Shown here piece by piece: positions 1-7,397 of a stretch of DNA of 64,000 nucleotides. The notes below the pieces were generated by a model. That model saw only the letters and a list, made by a program, of their open reading frames with translations. It was not told the origin of the DNA and did no database searches. The first letter of the stretch is position 1, and each line of letters begins with the position of its first letter. Source of the stretch: Solidesulfovibrio magneticus RS-1 (GTDB taxonomy: Bacteria; Desulfobacterota; Desulfovibrionia; Desulfovibrionales; Desulfovibrionaceae); assembly GCF_000010665.1 (NCBI RefSeq), contig NC_012796.1, positions 3,439,501-3,503,500 of the forward strand, in the 5' to 3' direction. The translations under genes and the position numbers were made by a program.

Positions 1-124
1 CTTTTGTTTTATTAGGGTCATAATATTCAGCAAATTTCTCACTGAACCCTATACGACGCGTGTCGCGACCACGTTGCTTGCCAAGTTTAATTATAACATC
101 TTGACTTGAAATAAATTCATTCAA
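1..124 (-). CDS. Partial reading frame, probable continuation of a T7-type RNA polymerase
   Basis: This frame is open from TTG at 124-122 to the left edge. It overlaps the stop codon (119-117) of the upstream gene in the +1 frame and reads LNEFISSQDVII, then IGFSEKFAEYYDPN. From my recollection of phage T7 RNA polymerase, the last block matches its IELAPEYAEAI segment in position and pattern. It has no Shine-Dalgarno site and no ATG, so it is either the downstream half of a split or frameshifted polymerase or is translated by coupling. The junction is a run of six T (minus strand, 128-123); losing one T would fuse the two frames. The polymerase catalytic motifs would lie outside the window. 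Confidence 0.45.
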   Translation of the reverse strand, partial: MNEFISSQDVIIKLGKQRGRDTRRIGFSEKFAEYYDPNKTK

Positions 125-674
125 AAAAGTACCCGGCAATACGCTTTAAGTTGTTTTCTATAGGTGACAGTTTTTCATCAACAGGCATAATTTCGCTAAT
201 TGTTTGGCCAGATAAAATTTTGCTATCGACAAGCATTTTTTTTGTTTTTCGAAAAATTTCTTTAGCTATTCTTCCAACTACGTATTGATAGCTAACGTCA
301 GAACTGTCTTTGCTTTTGTTGAGGCAAATATCAAGAGTTATCTTGGTTGTTATAAAAACCAAATATTTGCAATTACTATGCATGAAGCGCAGCATAAGTT
401 TTTTGAATTTTTCCTTATGCCTTTCGTCTGCGATGCCAGATCCAATATGTTTAAATTTAACATCGAGATTCTTTTTTATATGCCCAGGGATGTTTTTCAT
501 GGTTTCGTTGTAGAATGGTCCAAGCTCTTTTTCCCACAGCGAAGAGCTAGTGGTTGAGTTGTGTCCATTCAAAGGATTCTTTTTTGCAAGAGACTCGCTG
601 AATAAATTGAAATCTATGTCGTTTAATAACTTCTCTCGCTCCATTTGAATTTTTCTCAGGCTATCGGAAGACAT
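117..674 (-). CDS. Putative N-terminal domain of a phage (T7)-type single-subunit RNA polymerase
   Basis: A 185-residue protein with ATG at 674 and a good AAGGAG site 6-7 bases upstream. Residues about 104-130 (YLVFITTKITLDICL, then VVGRIAKEIF after a short spacer) resemble T7 RNA polymerase AYITIKTTLACL and VASAIGRAIEDE. The early QMEREKLLNDIDFNLF helix resembles its N-terminal LEHESYEMGEARF segment. The stop at 119-117 is overlapped by a second open frame that continues the resemblance, so the gene is split, frameshifted or has an indel. Family knowledge: T7 RNA polymerase tolerates a break near residue 180, close to where this one ends. The assignment rests on remembered sequence and general layout, not on a database search; otherwise it is a hypothetical protein. 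Confidence 0.45.
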   Translation of the reverse strand: MSSDSLRKIQMEREKLLNDIDFNLFSESLAKKNPLNGHNSTTSSSLWEKELGPFYNETMKNIPGHIKKNLDVKFKHIGSGIADERHKEKFKKLMLRFMHSNCKYLVFITTKITLDICLNKSKDSSDVSYQYVVGRIAKEIFRKTKKMLVDSKILSGQTISEIMPVDEKLSPIENNLKRIAGYFFE

Positions 675-748
675 CTTGACAACTCCTTTCTGTTTTGAAT
701 ATTTTTACATGATTTCATTGGCGCTAGTTGAAGAAAAAATCAAAAATA

Positions 749-937
749 TCACGCTAAATAATTGCAAGGAGTGTTGTGCTTAACAATTGAGTACAACAAA
801 GATCTATCTTTGTCGAGCAAGTTTACTGCATAAAGGACGCATTGGGCTACCTCCGCTCTAGATGGCAGTGATGACATGGTTTGGCGGTATTGATTCCGGC
901 GACCAATCCACTGAGCCTGTGATTTCGGGTCAGACAA
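749..937 (-). CDS. Small hypothetical ORF upstream of the polymerase-like gene
   Basis: An open frame of 62 codons begins at a TTG; an internal ATG at 878 would leave 42 residues (MSSLPSRAEVAQC onward). The predicted protein is helical with no motif I recognise. It lies 75 bases upstream of the polymerase-like gene on the same strand, so the two could share a transcript. No Shine-Dalgarno site is visible at either start, so this may be a remnant or chance frame. Confidence 0.25.
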   Translation of the reverse strand: MSDPKSQAQWIGRRNQYRQTMSSLPSRAEVAQCVLYAVNLLDKDRSLLYSIVKHNTPCNYLA

Positions 938-1739
938 TTTGCAAACAAGTGGTGGCCCAGCCCCTCGGCGTGCCGTGGCCGGTCTTAACTCACATCAGCA
1001 ATCACAATTGACCGAAAACTGCCACGAGGAGCAGATAGCGTTTCAGGATGTTCTCCTGTCCCTAAATCCAAACCTACAAACCCGATGCATGCTGAGCGGC
1101 GACGGTCCAGGGTGCGCTCGAAGCTGAGCTCAACGAGTCCTGTCCCGTCCGCCATCTTCCAGCGACTTGCCACCCCTAGGCAATATCCGGGTGCAGTTGT
1201 TGTACACGGCGCGCCGAGCGTCATGTCTCCACGTCGGGAATTCAGCCCGTTGCGCATAGTATCGACGAGATTTTTTCTCCACGTCTCCCCACCGTATAGG
1301 CTTTTGAGGACATCTCGGGAGAAATGACCCTTGACCGCGACCTAGTTAGCCGGGGCGTCCGGACAGGGCGGTGTTGTGGCGTGACCCTGCCCAGGCATTA
1401 CCAGCGGCCTCCTCCTGCGTCTTGGGCAGAGCTAAGGTGCCGCCCTTGTTAGCCTCGTGAACCGCGACGCGACGGCGACAACTACGCCGGTGTCTGTCCA
1501 CGCGTGCTCGCGCCCCCGTGTCGGCCTGATCTGACCCGCTAGAGGTCCTTTGCAATTTACTCAGATCGTCCGCAGATGGCTAGAATTTTGGGTTTTATGC
1601 TTTTGATATTTTCAACTACTTGTTTTTATTGTACTAATTTTTTCATCCGGGGGACTAATAGAAAGACTGTCCATCGCGAAAAATCTGCGAAAAGGCCGGT
1701 AACACCGAGCCCATTCACAATGCTCTGCACAAGATTTTG
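938..1739. other. G+C-rich stretch without a convincing gene
   Basis: This 800-base stretch is markedly richer in G+C (especially 950-1560) than the element DNA on both sides. Open frames of 60-90 codons overlap on both strands, but none has a Shine-Dalgarno site, conserved motif or start I can defend. It may be eroded DNA from another replicon, such as transposon or gene debris. Its plus-strand end runs into the strong terminator at 1740-1798. Confidence 0.4.
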
Positions 1740-1798
1740 GCAGAGCCTTGCAAATTGATTGATTTATTCAATTAATTGCAAGGCTCTGCTTTTTTTTT
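1740..1798 (+). terminator. Strong rho-independent terminator
   Basis: A perfect 14-bp inverted repeat (GCAGAGCCTTGCAA at 1740-1753, complement at 1776-1789) is extended by further A/T pairs in the loop and followed by nine T residues. It ends plus-strand transcription coming from 938-1739, although no gene is recognisable there. It insulates the regulator at 1854. Confidence 0.85.
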
Positions 1799-1853
1799 GC
1801 AAGCAACCTTGATTAATACATTCAATAATCAAACGTAAATGAGGAGATGTCTC

Positions 1854-2252
1854 ATGTCAAATAAACTCCGGACCATCACGCCGGACCAGTTGAAAGAAAT
1901 GGCCATCGATTTCATCAACAATCACAAGTCAAGCGATGGCACGACTATTGGAGTAGACATTAAAGACATGTGTTCGCATTTCTCTGTTTCAAAATCTATT
2001 GCGAGGGATGTTTTCATTGAAGCAGTCAATCTTGGTCTTCGGAACGTCAAGCTCGACGCTCAGAAAACAAAGAAGCCGAGTAGCGAAAATGGATGCATCA
2101 ACGCCAAAGGTGTATACATTATCACTAAGAAAGTATTTACCGAATTCAACAATAGTCTCGAGGACGAAAGAAAATTCAAGATCAACGACAAGTTTAACCT
2201 CACTCTCGACGGCGAAAAAATTGTTCTGGAAAGAGTCGAGGATGAGTCTTAA
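1854..2252 (+). CDS. Small putative DNA-binding regulator with AbrB-like C-terminus
   Basis: A 132-residue protein. ATG 1854 was chosen over in-frame ATG 1839 because GAGGAG (1841-1846) sits 7 bases before it. The N-terminal half (about residues 10-60, with DIKDMCSHFSVSKSIARDVF) looks like a winged-helix or HTH domain. The C-terminal 25 residues (KINDKFNLTLDGEKIVLERV) follow the alternating pattern of a SpoVT/AbrB-type hairpin. The protein at 7398 has the same length class and the same kind of C-terminus. It lies between a strong terminator and the replication gene, so it may control replication-gene expression; that role is inferred. Confidence 0.6.
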   Translation: MSNKLRTITPDQLKEMAIDFINNHKSSDGTTIGVDIKDMCSHFSVSKSIARDVFIEAVNLGLRNVKLDAQKTKKPSSENGCINAKGVYIITKKVFTEFNNSLEDERKFKINDKFNLTLDGEKIVLERVEDES

Positions 2253-2314
2253 AAAATTCAAAGCTGCGATTGCCGAGGAGCATAAGAACAATTGGCAGCT
2301 AATTTAGCCTACGT

Positions 2315-2348
2315 GGCGTGGCTTTTGTCTGTTGTTAAAAGCCACGCC
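2315..2348 (+). terminator. Hairpin after the small regulator gene
   Basis: A perfect 12-bp inverted repeat: GGCGTGGCTTTT at 2315-2326 and its complement at 2337-2348, with a 10-base loop. The arms supply internal T/A tracts, but no long T run follows. It is probably a weak or bidirectional terminator about 60 bases after the regulator. Confidence 0.55.
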
Positions 2349-2359
2349 GCATCTGACAT

Positions 2360-2426
2360 TTTCTGCACTCATTTTGTACATAAACCTACAATTATACATT
2401 AGGATAATATTTCTGCATTCATTATG
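2360..2426. repeat. Two 17-bp direct repeats upstream of the replication gene
   Basis: TTTCTGCACTCATTTTG at 2360-2376 and TTTCTGCATTCATTATG at 2410-2426 match at 15 of 17 positions and start exactly 50 bases apart. The second copy contains a GCAT/ATGC dyad. They lie 110-175 bases before the PrimPol start in A+T-rich DNA. They suit an operator or replication-protein binding site. Confidence 0.5.
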
Positions 2427-2535
2427 CAGGCTGCAAACAACGACGTAAGTCAATCGCCGGGGTTGGTAAGCTGCGTTACTTCTCCAATTCTGTTAAATTA
2501 TTAAATTAGTATTTTTAATCGAAGCGAGAAGAATA

Positions 2536-5448
2536 ATGTCATGCAGTTACCCGGCAATCAGTATAGTTCCGTCGGAGTTTTTACGCATTGTTTGGAAAGA
2601 TTTTGCGCAAAAAGCAATTCAAAACATTTGCACATTAAACAGTAACGCAACTTACAATTTTGAGTTGCCAACAGAACTTAACCTTATCGATTCAACGGTT
2701 AAATCACTTATTGCAAAAGGAAGCAATGTCTACTTTCAGGTTGGCCTGCAGTCACACAAGTCGGGGCCGCATAAACGAGGCAAAGAAGTTACGACCGTGG
2801 CTATCCCTGGATTTTGGGACGATACGGACATTTTGGGCCCTGGGCATAAACAACAACGCTTACCGAAAGACCAGGACGCGGCGTTGGAACTTATCTTCGA
2901 CTTCCCTCTCCACCCGACCCTGATTGTGCATTCTGGCGGGGGACTATACCCGTTCTGGCTTTTCAAGAACCCCTGGGTCTTTACCTCTGACGCTGACCGA
3001 GAAGCGGCCAAGGACCTTTCGAAGCAGTTCCAGACTGCACTGCATGACAGGGGCAGACGGCGTGGGTACGAGTTGGACTCCACGTCAAACCTTGACCGTT
3101 TGCTTCGAATTCCGGGGTCGGTGAACTTCAAGATGCCCGAGACCCCTCGTCCCGTGCATGTGCTCTACTTCGACCCGAACAAGCGTTACACCCTGGACGA
3201 GATAAAGGATCACCTGCCGGCGAAGGCTATCGCTGTCGTCGCGCCGCCAGCCCAAAAGGGGACGAGCATCCCCTCGGGTGAGAGGAAATACCCCCCGGCC
3301 GATCTGAACAAAATCGTCCAAGGATGTGCATGGATGCGTCACATTCGTGACGATGCCACGGCCTTAACCGAGCCTGAATGGTATGCGGGCATATCGATCT
3401 TATCAAGATGCCAAGCCGGTCGTTCTATAACCCATCAATGGAGCAAGCCTTACCAAGGATACAAACAAGAAGAAACGGACAAGAAGTTTGACGATGCTCT
3501 TAACAATGCAGGTCCTCGAACGTGCGAAAACATCAGGCAAAGCTGCGGCGGCGAAGCATATTGTAGTAAATGTTCGTCGTGGGGCAAGGTCAAAAGTCCA
3601 GCAATCCTCGGCAAATCTCAAGCGTTCATAAAAGAGTATGTCGCAGACAGTTTGCCTGGGGCTCCAGTATCGCAAGGTATTGTCATACCGGAAGGATACG
3701 TCGTTAGCTTAGAGCATGGAGTTGAACGTATTGAGATGCGAGGCAAGGGAGATGCCAAATTCGAAGTAAGAACAAAGATCCTTATCACACCTCTTGTCAT
3801 ATCTAAGCGTCTTGTAGATGTGAACAATGGCGAGGAGTCCATTGAAATTGCGTGGCTTCGCGATGAGGTGTGGAAACCTCGGATAGAATCTCGTTCTACG
3901 ATCTTTAACGCAAGGGAGATCATGAGCGTCGCAGGACAAGGCCTCCCTGTCAATTCGAATACGGCATCTTTAGTTGTTGCATATCTAGCAGACTTTGAGC
4001 AAGCAAACAGGGATATCATACCTGTTGTGTCTGTCACGTCCGTATTAGGATGGCAGAAAGGCATGAAAACCTTTCTTTGGGGTAAGCAGGTCCTTGCGTC
4101 GCCAGGATCGAACAACCATGTCGTGTTCAAAGCGCAAGAGGATGGCGATGATCAGATTGCCTCTGGGTTTTACTCTAAAGGATCATACCAAGCATGGGTC
4201 AAAATAATCAACAGCTTGTATGACCATGAACGATCGATAATGATGGTCTACGCTTCGTTCATCTCTCCTTTCTTGAAAATAATCGAGGCAAACAACTTCG
4301 TTGTAGACCTTGCATTTTCAAGCTCTAAAGGAAAGTCAATAGCCTTGCGTTGTTCCGCATCCGCTTGGGGCGACCCTTCTGGAACTGGAAATACGGTGTT
4401 CTTCACCTGGAAGACATCCGAAGCATGGATTGGTCAAACTGCCACGCTTGTCACCGACCATCCGTTAATTCTTGATGAAACAAAGCTTGCCGGAACAGCC
4501 GGCAAGAAAGGAGAAGCTGCCAGCAAGGTAAGTTCAACGATTTATCAGGTATCAAGCGGACAAGACAAAAGAAGGGGTTCACTTAAAGGAACAAGGAGAA
4601 CCGGCACTTGGCGTTTGGTCCTTTTGTCAACCGGGGAACAACGTGCCGTTGATTTCTGCAAGGAAGACGGCGGTGCCCATGCTCGCGTCTTAAGTCTTTG
4701 GGGAATGCCATTCTCGGGCGACAACCTCGCGGACTACGTCAACAATGTAGAACTCACGGTCAAAGAAAACTTCGGTCATGCCGGCCCCAAGGTGGTCAAG
4801 TTCATCCTCGCGAACCAACGCGATTGGCCGCTGTGGCGCGAGACCTATCTGGAGCTTCGCCGACATTACACCAAACTTGCCGGCGGCAATAACATCGCGG
4901 CGCGGCTCAACGACCAACTCGCCGTCCTCAACACGGTGATCCCTTTGGTCCACGCCGCCCTGCCCGAGTTGAAGCCCAAGCGGCCTATCAGGGAGTACCT
5001 TGATGCCATCTGGAACACGGTCAGCAAGAATGCCATGGAAGCAGACAGAGCGACCGTTGCCTTACGGCATGTATATGACTGGTCGGTTGCAAACAGAGAC
5101 AAGTTCTTCGATGGCAAGTCTCAAGACAGCAACCAGCACTATGTTCCGTCTATGGGATGGGCTGGACGATGGGACAATGGCAAATGGAGTGAGATAGCTT
5201 ACCTCAAACCCCAGTTAACAAAGATCATTGAGGAGTCCGTCGGCGAACCCGATGCGATTATCAGAACGTGGGCTGACCGAGACTGGCTCTACAAAGACAG
5301 GCAAGGTCGAAACCAACGACAACTGACGATCCGTGGACAGAAGGCTTGGGTTTACTGCCTTAAGAAGGCAACCATCGAGACGGAACTTGGCATCAAGTTC
5401 GACGATGATGCAACATGGAATACCAAGAATTTCAAACCAACATTTTAA
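2536..5448 (+). CDS. PrimPol/DUF927 replication protein (primase-helicase)
   Basis: A 970-residue replication protein. Residues 1-230 look like an archaeo-eukaryotic-type primase/polymerase domain: FWDDTDIL (acidic motif I, about 93-100), VHSGGGLYPFWL (about 131-142) and LDRLLRIPGSVNFK (about 186-199). Residues about 260-350 form a linker with clustered cysteines (CENIRQSCGG, CSKC), a likely zinc site seen in phage and plasmid primases. Residues about 390-760 match DUF927: SSSKGKSIALR is a Walker-A-like loop near 595 and HPLILDET a Walker-B-like segment near 641. The C-terminus looks like a winged helix. This architecture starts replication of phage satellites, plasmids and integrative elements, so the element probably replicates autonomously. 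The start codon follows GAAGCGAGAAGAATA, a weak ribosome site. Confidence 0.8.
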   Translation: MSCSYPAISIVPSEFLRIVWKDFAQKAIQNICTLNSNATYNFELPTELNLIDSTVKSLIAKGSNVYFQVGLQSHKSGPHKRGKEVTTVAIPGFWDDTDILGPGHKQQRLPKDQDAALELIFDFPLHPTLIVHSGGGLYPFWLFKNPWVFTSDADREAAKDLSKQFQTALHDRGRRRGYELDSTSNLDRLLRIPGSVNFKMPETPRPVHVLYFDPNKRYTLDEIKDHLPAKAIAVVAPPAQKGTSIPSGERKYPPADLNKIVQGCAWMRHIRDDATALTEPEWYAGISILSRCQAGRSITHQWSKPYQGYKQEETDKKFDDALNNAGPRTCENIRQSCGGEAYCSKCSSWGKVKSPAILGKSQAFIKEYVADSLPGAPVSQGIVIPEGYVVSLEHGVERIEMRGKGDAKFEVRTKILITPLVISKRLVDVNNGEESIEIAWLRDEVWKPRIESRSTIFNAREIMSVAGQGLPVNSNTASLVVAYLADFEQANRDIIPVVSVTSVLGWQKGMKTFLWGKQVLASPGSNNHVVFKAQEDGDDQIASGFYSKGSYQAWVKIINSLYDHERSIMMVYASFISPFLKIIEANNFVVDLAFSSSKGKSIALRCSASAWGDPSGTGNTVFFTWKTSEAWIGQTATLVTDHPLILDETKLAGTAGKKGEAASKVSSTIYQVSSGQDKRRGSLKGTRRTGTWRLVLLSTGEQRAVDFCKEDGGAHARVLSLWGMPFSGDNLADYVNNVELTVKENFGHAGPKVVKFILANQRDWPLWRETYLELRRHYTKLAGGNNIAARLNDQLAVLNTVIPLVHAALPELKPKRPIREYLDAIWNTVSKNAMEADRATVALRHVYDWSVANRDKFFDGKSQDSNQHYVPSMGWAGRWDNGKWSEIAYLKPQLTKIIEESVGEPDAIIRTWADRDWLYKDRQGRNQRQLTIRGQKAWVYCLKKATIETELGIKFDDDATWNTKNFKPTF

Positions 5449-5778
5449 ACAGGAGCGAGGAAGAAAGGGGCATCCTGCGGCCCTGAGGGCCGCAGGACAG
5501 CCCTGCAGGATGTTTTTATACAATAAAAACGGTTGTTTATGTGCAATTTCCTGGGAGTCCTGAGGATTTTAGTGGGTGTGGTCGAAGGGGAACCCAAACG
5601 CACTTTCCCTCGTTTGGTCCCCTCTCAAAAGGGGCTACCCTTGTTTTACGCAGTCCCGCAGGAATTCAAGAAAAATTTAATAACATACTGAAAAATATTT
5701 ATTTTTTTCTAAACTGCGTCCTGAGGCCCTCAGGATTTTTCAGGACTGCCTAAAAAGAATGCAAAACCGGAGGACAAT
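5449..5778. other. Palindrome-rich A+T segment, possible replication origin
   Basis: 330 non-coding bases directly after the replication gene. They hold a perfect 12-bp inverted repeat with a 1-base centre (TCCTGCGGCCCT 5473-5484, complement 5486-5497), nested in an 8-bp one (CATCCTGC 5471, GCAGGATG 5505). Further on are TCCTGGGAGTCCTGAGG (5549-5565), a CCAAACG/CGTTTGG dyad near 5593-5617, an A+T-rich tract (5665-5715) and TCCTGAGG/CCTCAGGA (5719-5735). Repeated CCTGAGG words beside an A+T tract and next to a rep gene fit an iteron-type origin. The first hairpin, followed by TTTTTA, may also terminate the rep transcript. Confidence 0.5.
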
Positions 5779-6078
5779 GTGAGTCATTTCGACGAGATGC
5801 TTGATCGGTACGGTTTGTCCCATGATGTCTTCGGCCTTTACGAAAGTCAAAATCCGCCGCCGTCGGAAACGCAGGACGGCGCGGCAGAACACCTTCCTGT
5901 CGAACCGATTGAAATTGAGATGGCACCCGGCATGGGAACATATGGCACGCCACCACCTGACGGTTCCTTCGCCGACGGACCAGACAATTCCGAGAAACTT
6001 CCATGGGAAAGCGAGGAAGAACCTTCAACTTTCGAAAGGATTCCCATTTTCTCCGTTGACTATGACGGGTTCGATTAA
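5779..6078 (+). CDS. Small acidic protein of unknown function
   Basis: A 99-residue protein starting with GTG at 5779. A CCGGAGGA site lies about 5 bases before it, and the overlapping ATG at 5777 stops immediately. It is very acidic and proline-rich (PIEIEMAPGMGTYG, EKLPWESEEEP), probably disordered, with a C-terminal FSVDYDGFD. Such tails are common in small phage proteins that bind single-stranded-DNA-binding proteins or mimic DNA, but I see no diagnostic motif. It lies between the candidate origin and a hairpin at 6098. Confidence 0.55.
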   Translation: MSHFDEMLDRYGLSHDVFGLYESQNPPPSETQDGAAEHLPVEPIEIEMAPGMGTYGTPPPDGSFADGPDNSEKLPWESEEEPSTFERIPIFSVDYDGFD

Positions 6079-6097
6079 ACCACATTAACTGCATCGG

Positions 6098-6135
6098 CCT
6101 GGCATGGGCAAGATCGTTTCCTGTCCCATGCCAGG
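6098..6135 (+). terminator. Long hairpin after the acidic-protein gene
   Basis: A perfect 11-bp inverted repeat, CCTGGCATGGG at 6098-6108 and its complement at 6125-6135, with a 16-base loop. It begins 20 bases after the stop codon. There is no T run, so it may stabilise an mRNA end or be a protein-binding site rather than an intrinsic terminator. Confidence 0.45.
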
Positions 6136-6713
6136 ATCAAGCTGTTTAAGGAACATCGGATTGGCTGACTATCTGAATAACCACGACCATCCGAAGTAAT
6201 GTTATGACAAAACACTTAAGACTATACTCGCTAGTGAACTCTTGTTTTTATCGCTAGACAGATATATGCTTTTTATTTTTCGCGAGGCAAATAGAGAAAT
6301 TACCAATATATATTTTTGAACTTCAAAACTTGATATCAAGCAAAATAATTATAACCATATTTTTCAGGATTAAAGACATACATTGGTTCAAGATAACAAT
6401 TTTCAGACATTGCAGATACAATTGTCATGGGAGCCTTGCTAGGTCTTCGTTCTAGCGTTCAATTCGAACCATATATACTATATGAGGTCAAAAAATAAAT
6501 TGTCTCGTGATATACTTCAAACATCGTTCTCATCGAATGCTTTTGAACTCGAGATTATCTAGCTGACATATCGCAAGATAGCCAGTGGAGGAGATGAGGC
6601 CTTAAACCAGCCGGTAATACTTACTTCAGTATGAAACCAAGGTGGCGCATATGGCGAACGAGATTCATGGCAAATCGAAGTTCAATTTACAACCACCATA
6701 TGTATGCGATTAG
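6136..6713. other. Non-coding A+T-rich stretch
   Basis: Nearly 580 bases without a supportable gene on either strand; stops are frequent in all frames. It contains the first copy of the 20-bp directional motif (6291-6310). Nothing else is recognisable, although an untranslated RNA starting at that motif is possible. Confidence 0.5.
6291..6310 (+). promoter_or_regulatory. Repeated motif copy 1, candidate phage-type promoter
   Basis: ATAGAGAAATTACCAATATA. It matches copy 3 (7864) at 18 of 20 positions and copy 2 (7363) with one inserted base. All copies are on the plus strand and a TTCG lies 12-15 bases upstream of each. No bacterial -35 box is evident. The identification as a promoter is inferred from recurrence and from the polymerase-like gene on the same element. 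Confidence 0.4.
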
Positions 6714-7001
6714 GTGTCGGATGGTTTTGTTCTAGATTTGACTAAACCAAGGGAAGTCCATTTGCAATCGTTCAACCGTAAGGTTAGTGAGAAAACCGAA
6801 GTTGCCAATGGATGGCTGCGCATCTGTAAGGGATGCAGAGAGATGTTGATCCATAAACTTACTGAAAATATTGTCTTGATGAAAATGCTTGAATTCATTC
6901 CAATGAACAGTTTGCGCGAAAATTACAACAACTTCTTGTCAAGCTATGACTATACTTCAGAAATATACCTTAACTATATCAACATCTCTCGGAAAGCCTG
7001 A
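6714..7001 (+). CDS. Hypothetical 95-residue protein
   Basis: An open frame beginning with GTG immediately after an in-frame TAG. No Shine-Dalgarno site is visible. The product has one CxxC (ICKGC near residue 40) and is otherwise helical, with no family I recognise. Its codon use resembles neighbouring element genes, and a hairpin (CCTGATGCGGG, CCGCCCGTCAGG) follows directly after the stop, which supports a real gene somewhat. Confidence 0.35.
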   Translation: MSDGFVLDLTKPREVHLQSFNRKVSEKTEVANGWLRICKGCREMLIHKLTENIVLMKMLEFIPMNSLRENYNNFLSSYDYTSEIYLNYINISRKA

Positions 7002-7019
7002 TGCGGGAAAACCGCCCGT

Positions 7020-7165
7020 CAGGAATTCATGGACGCTTAGAACGGCGACGTTCTTCTCGATCCAAGAAGAACACTTCTTGCCAGCGGCATAACTTTGCTT
7101 GCTGGTGGAAGTGTTCTATCTGCAATAGCTACCACGAAGGCCTAGAGTTCTAGGCCTTCATTTTT
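7020..7165 (+). ncRNA. Candidate structured non-coding RNA
   Basis: The stretch holds a long hairpin (AGAACACTTC 7068-7077 with GAAGTGTTCT 7108-7117, plus CCAGC/GCTGG inside). It can switch with a shorter AAGAAG/CTTCTT pairing at 7064-7079. It is followed by a textbook terminator (7136-7165). No protein is encoded on the plus strand. This fits a small RNA or a regulated 3' untranslated region of the gene at 6714; its 5' end is unknown. Confidence 0.4.
7136..7165 (+). terminator. Rho-independent terminator
   Basis: GAAGGCCTAG (7136-7145), loop AGTT, CTAGGCCTTC (7150-7159), then A and five T residues. The stem is a perfect 10 bp. It ends the transcript covering 6714-7001 and/or the candidate RNA. 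Confidence 0.85.
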
Positions 7166-7362
7166 ACGCAATAATTTTGAATACCATGGCCAATTCGTTG
7201 GTATAAAAAATATACCGCTCTAAAATCCCATTTACTGCGCTTTTCCCAGATTTCCACAGCCAGTTCCCACTCCACGGCGAAAACCTCGGGAATCGCCGTA
7301 TAGGGCCAATGCCAGTTTTTACCCGGCGAAAAGTCGATTTTCCGCTCATATTTTCGATTCCA

Positions 7363-7383
7363 ATAGAGAAATATACCAATAAA
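7363..7383 (+). promoter_or_regulatory. Repeated motif copy 2, candidate phage-type promoter
   Basis: ATAGAGAAATATACCAATAA, ending one or two bases before the AAAGGAG ribosome site of the gene at 7398. If transcription starts within or just after the motif, the leader would be only about 15-20 bases, as is usual for T7-type promoters. It carries a one-base insertion relative to copies 1 and 3. Confidence 0.4.
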
Positions 7384-7397
7384 CAAAGGAGATTTCC

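Noticed and set aside
1085-1555. Several overlapping 60-90 codon frames in the G+C-rich stretch
   Set aside because: Both strands are open at once because of base composition; none has a start signal or conserved motif.
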